Below, piece after piece: positions 10,141 through 21,215 of a DNA stretch of 64,000 nt; within the stretch, counting starts at the first letter, position 1, and the number at the start of each line of letters is the position of its first letter. Source of the DNA: Eulemur rufifrons (lineage: Eukaryota > Chordata > Mammalia > Primates > Lemuridae); the NCBI RefSeq assembly GCF_041146395.1, contig NC_091001.1:101516965-101580964 (forward strand), read 5' to 3'. The notes beneath the pieces were generated by a model. It was not told the DNA's origin. It worked only from the letters and a program-made list of their open reading frames with translations, and ran no database searches. A program made the translations under genes and the position numbers.

Positions 10141-13100
10141 ATTTACCAGTTCAAACAAGGTCTGGCTTGTAAACACAATGGGGATTGAGGTCAGGGAAAT
10201 GTGGTTCACTTTTGCCATAAAGTGCTTACATATTGCACACTCACACACAGTCCTTCATGATTTTTCAACCTCTTATGTGATTATCCCCACAAAAACCCCA
10301 TGGACTAGAAAGGGCTATAATGGTAGTAGTTTGGGAGAGTTTAATATTTTCTTTACATCAAGCCTGGCCTATTTTCATCACGAGAAAGAAAGACAGGAGG
10401 AATCAGAAGATGACCCCTTCCCCAGAAAGTCTTCAAAAATCCTGCCTGGCCTTTGGGACTTCCCACCAGTGTATGGAACATAAAGAATCTGTATAGTATG
10501 GGCATATTTGTACATTTTTTAAAAGATTAAACATGATATAGTACTAGAATTGAGCATGGGAGATTGAAGCCCTGGGTTTTATGCTTTCCCTTGCTACAGG
10601 GGATGGAAAGAATATTGTTTCTCCTTAAAATGATTTATTTAAATGGGTAGGTTAGAATTCTACTTAAAACCCAGTATCTGAATGCACCTGTTTAAGTCAG
10701 CTTCTTGTTCTCCCAGGTATTTAGGCATTGAATTTTCCCCATTAGGAGAGTGATTGACACTGTGGTCCTTACAATAACACATGATTATAACTCTGCAAAT
10801 GGCAATTACATTCAATGGAAACCAGATGTTGCATGGAATTTGACTCTCTTGGTTTCTTGGTGAAGTAGATGAATTTGTAAAGTAGAAAACCACAATCATT
10901 ACTCAGATGGACTGTACATGAATTAATGACATAATATCTAAATCATATATGGTTGAAAATAATGATTAACTTAAACTATCAAGATAAGCTAATGAAAAAC
11001 AGACTCTTAAAAAATTAAAGATATGTTTTCTTCAATATATATTTTATCCATATGCTAATAACAAAACCAGACTTGTTTTTATGTCTCTTCAGCCCAAGTA
11101 AGAAAAAAATGTTCAAAAAGAAGGTCTTCTTGGCGGTTAACATTAGGGAGAAAGTGAACAACTAGGATAGTTTTTCTTGGCTGGTGAATTTTCAGAGTGT
11201 CTGAAATCAATCTTTTAAAAATATATTGTTGTTAAGGACAGTTAGCAGTGTTTTATGCTGAATTACACAGAGACAGTATATTTTTAAGGACACGTTTGGC
11301 ATGCAAAATATCAGCTTTATATGCCTGTGCAAAGCATAACCTGTCAAATACAACTTCTTTTCCTCTCCCCATTTCTCTCCGGTGCCTGTGTGCAAATGTA
11401 TGTGTGCACACGCACGCATGGAGGTGCACACACACACCCCATGGTGCCTCAGGCCAGGAAGGCAAGTCAGCATTCCACATAAACCAACACTGTTCCTTGA
11501 AAATCTCGGCCTTTGGTTAGCAACCGTCTAAGTGGTTAAGTTTGCAAACTTTGGCCCATCATTTCCACTGTCATGAATTCTCAATGACATCATCACTGTA
11601 AAATTAGGAACTCTCTTTCTTTTCCTGCAGATGTGAAAGTTTGACATTGCATTCCATGGGCCCGTGCCACATTTCATCAGCGTTTTTCCTTTGCTTTCTC
11701 CAAAGCCTGTGGCCGCATGTGGCGCGTAGATTGCCAGTGCTGTTTGGGATCTGATATCAAATGCTGCTACCTAATCCCAGGCGGCCTTCCACAGCCCACA
11801 CCTGCAGCTCATTGAATCCTCCTGGAGTACAAAGGGCTGATTTACAGCATGAAGGATCCAGGCACTGGTTGCAGCTGGGGCTCCAGCAGGAAAAGGAAGT
11901 TGTTCATCATCTTGTGTGCATTTCATTAACAATAGTGTACCCGATATGTAGCTTATAGAATAATTTCAAATCACTGACAGAGAGCATTATGGCATTTGGC
12001 ACTACTAGGAAAAATACTTCAGGATGGGCAAATTAAACCTGAGCGTGAGGTTTCTATGCGACCCTCTGGAACTGCATGCACTGATTTACACTAGGTGGGT
12101 TAACCTTGTGATATTTTCTGATTCCTTGGGCATTTTCCCATTTCTCTTTTCTTTCCCTTTGTCTTTGAAGCATCCCTGGGTAGAACTGGGATATCCTTAG
12201 CTTTCTATTCTTCTCATGTATTAGCAACCAAGAGCTTAGAGTAACCTGCACTAAGCACAGTATTTAGAAACCAGCCACATGAGGAAATGTCTGAGTGGCT
12301 AGTGAGATGGGAGCCCCAGAGCAGAATGTGTCACGGAGCGTGTCTCTTTTTCATTTGAGTCTTGTTGGTCGTAGACATGAGTGAGTCCCCGTTAGGCACT
12401 GAGATTTCAGAGCTGACTTGCCAGGACTGTGGGGAATTAAAAAATGGGAGAGTTTATTCTTTATTCTATCACTGTGCCTGGCTGTGCAATATTTTCCTAT
12501 TGATGGCCCTTTACCCAAGAAATGCCCTCATAGTGGAAATGCCAAGAGGGTATGATGATGAATGAAGATGAAAGAGGAGACAAGGGAGCGAGTGGCAGAC
12601 CTGAGGAAGACTGTCTTCCGGGCAGGGTTCCCATGGCCTTCAGGCAGCCTCTGTGCTGGTCTCTTCCAGGGCCACGCTGTCAGCCGCCAGCTGGGACATC
12701 CCACCTATTTCCAGAGAAGGCTCCAATTGGTTGGCCTTCCAGACCCTTCCTGGTTGTATCTTGTAGGTCCCAGTAGAAGGATCTTTTAGGGAAGTGGAAC
12801 GCCTTAGATTACCTTGAAACAAAAATGCCCCAGGAGCAATGGCTCTCTCCCAGTTTGGGCCCAAGCCCCACATAGGTAGGATGGGCAGCAATGGGCAGAA
12901 TTAAAAGGCAAAGACTTAAAACCATGGCAGTTTTAACTTCAACTGTTTTCTAAAGAAGGACAAAGCCAATAAAAATTGCTTCTCAGGGGAGAAGGAGGAG
13001 GGGAAGAAAAGCAAATTTCTTTTCACTCTGTAATGGTAAACAAACTCTGCTCGGAGCGGTATCTGATGTGGCTGTGCGGGGCCTGCTCTCCCGTTTCTAT

Positions 13101-13920
13101 TGATGTGTCAAATGTATCCCTTATGTGCATCATGGTTTGAAAATACTTCTGCTCACTGGGTTTGGGAAATCAATAAGCTTTTATGATTCTTTGCTTGTTT
13201 CACGTAATTTCTGATTTCAAAAGAAACTCTGGATAGTCCCTTATTATGTTTATATATTATGCATTTTAAAAACCAACAGTTCTTCCAAGGCTTTCCCAAG
13301 CATTGTTGTTGGAGTGTTTTTTGATTCCCAAGTCTTTTTTGTTTTTTTTAAAAAAAATTCTTTCTTTTTCTTTAACATAATGCTAATGATTACGAGGCGT
13401 ACACATAAATTGAAGCCGGATTTATAAAATGCAATATAAAAATCCTCGGGAAGGAAGATAAACATAACAAGCTATGAAACTATGTTAGCCTCTTTCAATG
13501 TTGGAGTGACTACAAACGAGGACGTTAATGACCAGGATGTGTGACGTTTCCCAGGTTAGGGGCTTTGGCTCCTAGGCAAGCTGCCTTAAGACGAGCTGTC
13601 CTGCATTCCTTGATTTCTCTGAAATACAAATCTAATTGCAGATTGGAACATATCCATTCGCTTAGTCTGTAAAAATAATTTTCCCTGAATATTTACCCAA
13701 AGCGCATTATTGCTTATACAGTTGTGAAAAGCATTTAGCACTTTATAATCCTATATTTGCTCCTATGTGGGCCTGGGAGTGTACTCTCCTTACAAAATTC
13801 ACAAATGCCTAGAAGGCTAACAATTTTTACAAAGTGTTCCTCGTGGAAAACATCTGGACATTTTCCAGAATGGCATTCCAGATGTTATGGTTTTAGCAGT
13901 CACAAAAGTGCACCACACAC
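10141..13920. other. 3.8 kb of mostly unique sequence, no gene
   Basis: Open frames reach 118 codons (10127-10483) but none has a recognisable motif. A weak MIR-like piece may lie at 10255-10330. A GT/CA-rich patch lies near 11393-11440. A T-rich run at 13330-13380 precedes a repeat-poor part (13370-13740) that could be conserved; see findings. Confidence 0.45.
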
Positions 13921-13964
13921 TGTGTGTGTATGTGTGTGCGTGTGTGTGTGTGTGTGTGTGTATG
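13921..13964 (+). repeat. (TG)n microsatellite
   Basis: Interrupted TG dinucleotide run, with TA and CG breaks, directly after a short CA stretch. It creates a valine/cysteine-rich false open frame at 13757-14119. Confidence 0.95.
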
Positions 13965-16119
13965 TTTCCCTGGTTCTACACAGTATGTTACTTATACATA
14001 CCCAGCTCTCTTTGCCCTACCTCTGGAACATTTTATGTTTGAATTGTTTAATATTTCACTTCTGGATAACTCTACTTTCAGGGAAATTTCACATCGGCAA
14101 GGAGGGGAGTATGATGTAGACTACTGTAACCAAATATGCACTGGGAGAAGGGATTTTTAATTGGTATTTTACAATTGATTTTTTTTTTCACTGTTGGGTC
14201 AGAAAGAAGAATAAACACTGGGCGAGAGAGCCCTGGATGCATCGTCTGCACGGGGAGAGGACAGCTGCCTTCCCTGACCCAACTTCTACTTCTCAGAGAA
14301 GAGACAATCCCCCACCCTCCCCAGCTGCAGGGCGCTGGGTAGAGAGTGAGGACAGGGGCAGGACAGGAGCAGACAGGTCACAGGATGTCCTTTCAAACTG
14401 CCAAATGCTGCTCAACTGGGAGAAATTCAGGAAAGCACGAGATCCAAGTCACTGCTCCTGGATCTTTCTCCTCCCCTCCTCTCCTTCCCTCCCACCTTCT
14501 AGACAGGGGCACTTTCTGTAGCAACAGCTGGAGGGAGACGTAGCAGCCCAGAGAAGTTCAGAGAAGAGACTGGCCTCTGTTCCAGAACCAGCTCCTCATG
14601 GGTCCTGCCTAATGTGAAGTCTCCTTCTCATGACCAGGGCAGAGGACAGGCGTGGAGGAGGAGGAGAAGGAGGAAGAGATGCGCAGATCTGGGCATGGGC
14701 TGGAATGGACAGGAGAAGTCCCTGAGGTTCAGGCAGCCGTTGGGTTGTACAGTAGTGAGCTGCTTTCATCCCAGGGAAGACAGATGAACAGAATCCATCT
14801 CCTTAACAAGCCAACCAGACATAATGAGAAGCTCCTCGGAGCTAAAATGAGCATTACATGAACCAACCTTGTTTTATATTACGAGTTCCCTTTTGAAGAG
14901 GTGGCAGACCATACTGGCAAGGAAAACAGCCTAAGCAAAGGATGGGCGGATGGTGAGGCTGATGGGCGGATGCCAGTGTCGGTGATGGTGGGTCCAGGTG
15001 GTGAGTCCAGGCGGCTGAAGCAGAAGAGAGGCCAGGGAGGCCGGGAGCTGGGGTGGGGAAGATGTGCAGGGCTGCAGATTGTGGAGTGCCAGCCAGAGGT
15101 CAGGCTTCCTCTTGAGGGCTTGGGAAAAGGAGCAACATGGGGGACTTGGTCTTAGAGGAAAAGTCTTATCCAGCAGGGGGTTGGTGGGAGGTGGGGAGAG
15201 AGTCCTCTCTGAGCTTCATTCAGCTCAGCCAACATTCCCCAGCACTTGCTCTGAGCAGGACAGAAGGTCCCCGGTGCGTGGTGCCTGGTGTGTTCCCTGG
15301 GAACTCAAAAGCTTCCCTGGCAGCCTCCTCAACTCTTTCAAGCTGCTGCTGGGTTGTAGAAGACAGGCACACAGCAGAAACACAACCACCGCCTGGGGCT
15401 GCGATTACCTACCCAGGGCAGGGGACGCTCAGGATGCTGATAGGAAAATGGCAAATTACTCTCCCTAAGTTTGATTCTCCTATCTCCACTGCTGCGAAAG
15501 GTGTTTGCTCCAGGCATTCTGCCCAGGGAGTTTCTGAAGGGCCTGGTTTGGCCTTGGGAAAGTCAGAATCGGGGCTCCTTCAAATGAGAGGTCCTGGTCC
15601 CCAGAATGCCACTAGGAAGTGCCCAAACCTTTGGCTTCCCTGCCTGGCATCCAGCCACCACTGGGACCCATCCGCCCTCAGGCCCAGGCCTTGGTGCCCA
15701 CTGTCACTTGGGCTCACTGCTGCTCAGAAAGAAGTTGCACCTTTGGCCCGTCCTGGTGACCTGTGTCCTACGAAACCCTTTGGTCTTAGGCAAACCAGGA
15801 CAGTTGGTCACCATGTTTGAAGCACTTCCTCTTTGTCTCTATCTACCTCAGAGAGGAGGGCAGGATCTTCCCAACCCCTGCAGGGCCACTGCAGCTCAGA
15901 ACCTGTCTAGAGCTGGCCTCTAGGTGGGCCCTGACACCTTGAAGTCCCACACACTGCTGGGAGATCCCAGTGGAGGAGTCTTGCTTCTGGGGGTGCATGC
16001 TTCTTTGGGAGGTACCAAGAAAGTACCCCCCAAATCTGATCCTTTCATTGGCCTCTGCAGCTCGTTCCCCAGAATGTGGAGGAGATAGTTACTGGCAACT
16101 TGATCCAGGAAGCCAGGAG
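13965..16119. other. GC-richer unique stretch, no confirmed gene
   Basis: From about 14.24 to 16.06 kb the base composition is visibly richer in G and C than its surroundings. It holds the longest frame of the window, 227 codons at 15137-15820 (+), with overlapping frames on the same strand. The translation is rich in S, P, G and L with no domain, signal peptide or repeat that I recognise, as expected of a chance frame in GC-rich DNA. A GGA-rich run lies at 14650-14690. Confidence 0.45.
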
Positions 16120-16285
16120 GGCAGTGTGTCACATTGGGAAGCGCACAGCACCAAGTGGCTTCTGTTATGTAACCTCTTTATGACTCAGTTTCCTCATCAG
16201 TGAAATATGGATAGTAATTCTTTCATCTCAGAGTTGCTGTTTATAGAGGCTTAATGCTCTGTTTGGCATGTATTACTTATTTCAA
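16120..16285 (+). repeat. MIR SINE
   Basis: 'tatgactcagtttcctcatc' and 'agtgaaatatggatagtaat' match the conserved centre of MIR. The 3' 'tgctctgtttggcatgtat' fits too. Confidence 0.75.
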
Positions 16286-16829
16286 AAAAGTTTGTTCTCC
16301 ACCTCAGGGGACACGCAAAGTCATCATTCAAAGTAAAATAAACATCCATTGTCCAGCATAGGGGAAGAAATGGCTTATGACAGTGACCCTCAGTAGCTTG
16401 TCACATTGCTGCTCCTCTTTCTCCCTGGGGTTCTGCTCTGCTCTCCAGGCTCAACATCTGCCTCTCCTTCCAGGGCCCTGTCCTCCCTCCGTGTCGACGT
16501 CATCCAGGCGCTGTCCCTGACCTTGGCCTCCATCTCTAGGGCCAATATCATTCTTGCCCGTGGAACAACAGGGCTACAAAGGCCCCCAGGCCAGTCTCCC
16601 CTCTACTTCTTCCCTTCACTGTTTTCTTAAATGCCACACAATTCAGCTCAATGACACCACAAACAGTAGACTCTCTCTCTCTCTCTCATACACGCACTCA
16701 CACATCCCGTCAACAGCCTGGTTTAATCACTTTATGCATATTTTTCAAAACAAGACCAGTTCTCATAGCCTCCCTCCTCTAAATAAGATTCCCTAGTAGA
16801 TTTTCTTGCCTCTATTTCCATACCCCTCC
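16286..16829. other. Unique pyrimidine-rich sequence, no gene; short (CT)n run
   Basis: A CT run lies at 16671-16688 followed by a CA-rich patch. Open frames of 74-80 codons show nothing recognisable. Confidence 0.5.
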
Positions 16830-17310
16830 AATCTTCCCCACACCCTTTCAGTGAGGTCAGAGTTCTCTTCTAAAAACCCACATTGGACTACGCCACTTCC
16901 TAACTCAAAAACCTTCACTATAAAGGCTCACTTACTCCCCTCCTGCCTCCAAGTAAAGCCCAAATTGCTTACTTTGTCATCTAAGGTCCTTGTCATTTGG
17001 TTTGTAATCTCTCCACTTCATGCCCCATCATTTCTCCCTCCTTTCTCTCCTTCCCTTTATGCTTTACGGTGACACCTTGTGCCCTAATCCTTTGCTTCTG
17101 AGGTCCTTTCAGCTCTAAATGGCTCTTCTTGTCCCATCCTTTAACACTCAGCTTCACTTGACCTCTTTTGCTCAGGCGAAATGAAAGCTACAGCATGTTG
17201 CACATTCGTCTGTTGTAGCACTTAACACCTTGGGTTATTGGCTTTTGCTACCCCTGCACCTTCATTCTGAGAAACCGTGCTTGATATCTTATGGCAAGGG
17301 ATATGCAGTT
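16830..17310 (+). repeat. L2 LINE, 3' region
   Basis: Follows L2 in order: 'ttcactataaaggctcactt', 'cctccaagtaaagcccaaat', 'atctaaggtccttgtcattt', 'cttcatgccccatcatttct' and 'gttgtagcacttaacacctt'. The C-rich open frame at 16806-17072 is part of this element. Confidence 0.75.
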
Positions 17311-17802
17311 GAACAAATGAGCTGCACCCCAGTGACAGATGGCAGAACACTCATGAACAGGCCACTATGGCCAGGATGCCATGAATTGGGTCACTCCAAG
17401 GGCCCAGAGGAGATGATCACAGGGATGATGGAGTGGACACCCCAGATCTTCAGAGCAGGGTTGGGAGACAGACTGGGTGCTAACTCAAAAGATGCTCTAG
17501 GTGGTAAGAAGTTCTCTCCAACCCTCTTGGATGAGCTCTAGAGTGAACTTTCCAGGAACAGAATCCTGTCTTCTCAAAGACTCAAATGCTATTTTCATGA
17601 TAGGTGTTTAGTTGACAATGAAGATAAACTGGGAAGGTTGAACAGTATATATACATGTGGATATTACTTTGAAGCAAGATTTAAGGAACTGTGACTACAT
17701 GTCTTTGTGTCTATTTCACTTAGGCAGTTTTAGGAACTGTAATGACAAAATTCAATCTTAGTCCTGCATATTTTTTCAGAATAAAAAGGCTGGCATGTTA
17801 AT
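17311..17802. other. Unique sequence upstream of the mariner relic
   Basis: No gene recognised. The transposase N-terminal half and left terminal repeat would be expected here but I could not make them out, so the element is either 5' truncated or too decayed. Confidence 0.4.
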
Positions 17803-18340
17803 GTGATAGCCAGACAAATCTGTGAGGTGACAGATAAAGGTGTAGCAGATACACAAAAAGCCTTAAAGACTTCAACCAGTGGTTTCACAATATCCCTTCA
17901 GGTTGTAGGTGATGGGAGGGTATGGTGGAACTTTAAGGAGGTTCTTTACTTTGAACTTCACTCACATAGTCATGCCAGGAGTCCTGTACTGAACAGGCAC
18001 ATGGAGTTTAGAAGCATCACTATTGACCAACACAAAGCTCTACTCCTCCAACATGCCAACACTGAAGGGACCTTGACCAAGATGGAAATTCTGGAATTGG
18101 CCAAGGTTGACCTTCTGTTACATTAAGAATGTAGCCCAGACCATATAATGCCAAACTATAGTCTGTTGTGATCATAGAACATAAATATATTGGATGGTAG
18201 TTCAAGATATTTGATAAAGTTGAAGTATTCAATAGTAAATTATTCACCTACAAATTTAAGGATGGGTAAATACTTCCAAATTATACTGCTTGCAGAAAGA
18301 TGGGCCACAGTCATCAAGAACGGAACTTATTTATGGGAAA
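17803..18340 (+). pseudogene. Broken mariner transposase (C-terminal half)
   Basis: This is a relic of a Tc1/mariner transposase, the enzyme that once cut and moved the element. The 107-codon frame at 17803-18126 starts on GTG. It reads VWWNFKEVLYFELHSHSH, as in the mariner 'WWDWKGVLYYELLP' region, then a decayed HxNxxxG in place of the HxDNARPH catalytic block, then KMEILELAKVDLLLH. A stop follows. In another frame at about 18130-18180 the DNA still follows the SPDLAPSDYHLF block ('gtagcccagacc', 'actatagtctgttgtgatca'). At 18298-18333 it reads RWATVIKNGTYL, close to the family's C-terminal RWQKVIDNNGTYF. With internal stops, frame changes and a degraded catalytic block it cannot work. MARNA or Hsmar2-like are candidate families; I cannot decide. 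Confidence 0.78.
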
Positions 18341-18400
18341 TAACTTTAGAGATACTCTAGTAGGTCACTTTTATTTATATATCAACTCACCAGAGCTGAT

Positions 18401-18427
18401 TGTGTGTGTGTGTGTGTGTGTGTGTGT
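18401..18427 (+). repeat. (TG)n microsatellite beside a short palindrome
   Basis: A pure TG run. It abuts a perfect inverted repeat at 18427-18447, TATCAGCTTT-G-AAAGCTGATA. Confidence 0.95.
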
Positions 18428-18447
18428 ATCAGCTTTGAAAGCTGATA

Positions 18448-19279
18448 TACAATGAATAACTTTTTAAAACTGAGATATTAATTTCCAAAATTGAGTAAGT
18501 AGTCTTGGAATATTTTTCTTTTCTTATTTCTTTTCTTTTCCAAAATCTTGATGTTCCACATGGCTTGTGTTTGAACCAACTCTTCATTATTTTACACCCT
18601 TCTGAGCAGTTTGTCAATTGCTGTAGCTTCAACATACAGGTAAATGTCTAGCACACTCTAAGAGTAGGGCATGGATGTAAGGGTTCATTGTGTGGTTTAC
18701 GAAATTTGTATACACTTAAGTTTAGGTGTACACAAATTCAATGCACATCTAGAGGTCAGTTGGGACATTTGCGCTTGTGGAGATCTAGGCTTGATAAGAT
18801 CCCCACTCCCATTTTAAGATTCTAGTTTGTGGAAGTTCAAATACCTCTCCCACTTTTCTGTGAACTCCCATGGACATTTAAAAAAAATAAATTCATGGCC
18901 TATCCTATTCTCTGCTTTCTAGCCCTCTGCTTCTATGTCTAAAGACAGTTTTGTATTTTTGATGAATGAGTAGGATGATTCCTATGCTGGTATGTGTAGC
19001 TCACACCTTTGCAAACATTGATATAAAGCAACTCAGTTTGCTGTATGTCTTGCTCTCAAATGTGCATTTCCAAAGGTGTTCAGCAGAGCCAAAGAGACTT
19101 CAGTTGAACATAACCTTCCTGCTATATAGCTCATCTGGGGTTGATAAACCCCTTTTATTTTGTCATATTTATAAAACAAAACAGTGTACAAACAGTACCA
19201 AAGGAGGATTATAGTCAAGTCAGTGTCGTAAGAGTTCAGAGGATGGAGAAACCGTCGCATGCCCAGAAGTGCACGGAAA
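18448..19279. other. Unique sequence with an 18-bp imperfect palindrome
   Basis: No gene recognised. Around 18703-18738 two 18-base arms meet with no spacer and match at 15 of 18 positions; see findings. Confidence 0.5.
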
Positions 19280-19485
19280 GAATCTGAGATGCCTTCCTAA
19301 GAGGTGGTGAGACTGAACTTTGAGGAACACATGGAATCCACCTTGAAGGAGGAAAAGGAAAAAAGAACTGCTCAGCTGTTGGGCAAACCATATGAACAAG
19401 ATCTTGGGAGGTGGGCATGGGGCAGCAAGAGCGGGATGTAGTTGAGGACCCCGAGGAAGCCAGCGCAGCCTGGGGAGAGCCCTCG
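19280..19485 (-). repeat. L2 LINE fragment
   Basis: Reverse-complement L2: 'gatgccttcctaagaggtgg', 'gagactgaactttgagg' and a decayed 'gcatggggcagcaagagc' follow the order of the L2 3' region read backwards. Confidence 0.55.
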
Positions 19486-20339
19486 GTACTAGGAGGAGAA
19501 ACAGTCACCTTGACATCACCACTGGCAAATTCACAAAACATATTCTCTGTTTGAATTAGTGCCCCCTGCCTTTATAGACACCTGGCAGCAGTTTATAAAA
19601 TGACTCCTCGGGGAAGGGGCTTCCTACTTAGCTGATCCGCCGTGCCTGATGTTCTGCTAGGAAATCAGTAATACCTATTGATGGACGTGCTCTGTCCTAT
19701 CCCCCGAGGCCTTATTTTAAGGCTTCTGAAAAGACTGCCTCTCCTCTTTTCCCCTCACCTCCGCCTTCCCACTCCCAGCCTTTCCAAGTCTGTGATTCCC
19801 TCTTTCTCCTTCCTCTAGTTCTGTTCCTCCTGAGCCTTGATTAGAGGCAAACCCACAGAGCAGGCCCCTCGGGCAGCTGTCCTTCCCTCCACTCTTCCCT
19901 GAGCCGAGGCATCTGGTTCTCATTCTCTTCCTGATGCGTTGGTCTCCGCTCTCGTCTTGCTCTGTTTACGTATGTATTATACTGCCTGTGGAAACTCAGC
20001 GCTCCCAACCAGGTCTGTCTCCACACTCCTGTAATAAAAGTAGTATTTGAAGGAAATCTGAAGAGGGTTAGATAGGTTGAGAAAAGCTTGGGTAGGAATC
20101 AGGCCTTAACCAGAGTAATTTCTGTTTGTCGGACCCTTTTGAAGAAACCATTCTTGACCTCGATTCGTGGGCAATCTTTGTGGAGACTTTTGGCCCCTGA
20201 AATGGGGTTCGAATTTATGTATGGACATGTGCATTCTTCTGAGGAGAGGATCTAAAGCTTTTATGATCATCTCAAAGAGATCTGTGACCCCAAAGAGGTT
20301 AAAATCCGCCATCACAGAGCTTTCTGTGTGGTTTTCTGT
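19486..20339. other. Unique sequence, no gene seen
   Basis: Pyrimidine-rich on the plus strand at 19735-19820. No frame above about 100 codons and no recognisable product. Confidence 0.5.
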
Positions 20340-20480
20340 AGCAATCCTGTCATTACTATGAGGAAGCTGAAGCTTAGGTTGTGTACTTGCCCAGGTCACT
20401 AAGCAGTGGGGACAGGAATGGAGCCAAGACAGGCTGAGTGCATGCTGTGAGCCACCAGGTCACCTTGCCCCTCCAGCATG
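20340..20480 (-). repeat. MIR SINE
   Basis: Reverse-complement MIR: 'atgaggaagctgaagcttag' and 'acttgcccaggtcactaagc'. Confidence 0.65.
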
Positions 20481-20609
20481 GGAGAGAGGTCTTCACATCA
20501 CATTTCCTAGAAACACTTGTCACATATTGACTGCTCAGGTGTGCAAATGAGGATGGTTGAAACACATGTGCTTTCTGTGTGTACCTGAAGTAGCGAGGGT
20601 CACTCGGAG

Positions 20610-20805
20610 CAGACGTTCACATCTCTCCTGAAATAAGGAGGTCCTGGGGAGCTTGTGGAAATTCTGATGGCTGCGTCACACCCCCACCCAACTAGAGAGT
20701 TTATGGAAATCTGGGGGTGGGACTTGGGCACCAGTATGTTTTTAAAGTTTCTCAGGTGATTCTTAGTTGCAGTCTGGTTTGAAAATCATTAGCATCTGGA
20801 ATGCT
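20610..20805 (+). mobile_element. MER5A-type hAT MITE
   Basis: 'tcctggggagcttgtggaaa' and 'ttctgatggctgcgtcacac' on one side, and 'tttctcaggtgattcttagt' on the other, match the two arms of MER5A. Non-autonomous and long dead. Confidence 0.7.
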
Positions 20806-20949
20806 GCAATGAGACTGAATGTGATTTAGAAAACTTAGGTTGTGGCCCCAGCTCAGCCACAAACATGCTCAGTGCATTAACCCTTTGTGGTTTCCCACTC
20901 ACAGGGCCCTGCTCAGCCTGGGCGCCCCATCAAGATTGGTCTTACCTTC

Positions 20950-21215
20950 TCTGTCCTTGTCAAAGCCTTGCTCATTTTTCAAAGCCCAGCTCCTGGGACA
21001 CTACCAGCTAGAAACGTCCTCTCCCTCCACTATTCCCTCAAAGCACTGCTGGCTCCTCCCTCCTGCAGCGAGCACCCTGGTTTGTATGACTCTCAACCTC
21101 CCCTCCTCGTGGCCACCTTAGAATCCCTCCCTGTCTCTCTCCTCCCTCCCCAGCCTGGGCCTGGCATACAGTAGTCACTCAGCAGATGTTTCTGGATGGA
21201 TGGATAAATGAGCAC
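20950..21215 (+). repeat. L2 LINE, 3' region
   Basis: 'tttcaaagcccagctcctgg', 'ccttagaatccctccctgtc' and 'gcatacagtagtcactcagc' plus 'agatgtttctggatggatgg' match L2 through to its tail. Confidence 0.7.

Noticed and set aside
13757..14119. 120-codon frame containing a (VC)n stretch
   Set aside because: The VC repeat is only the translation of the TG microsatellite.
15137..15820. 227-codon open frame as a protein-coding gene
   Set aside because: No recognisable domain, low-complexity S/P/G/L composition, and overlapping frames on the same strand. Kept only as a low-interest finding.
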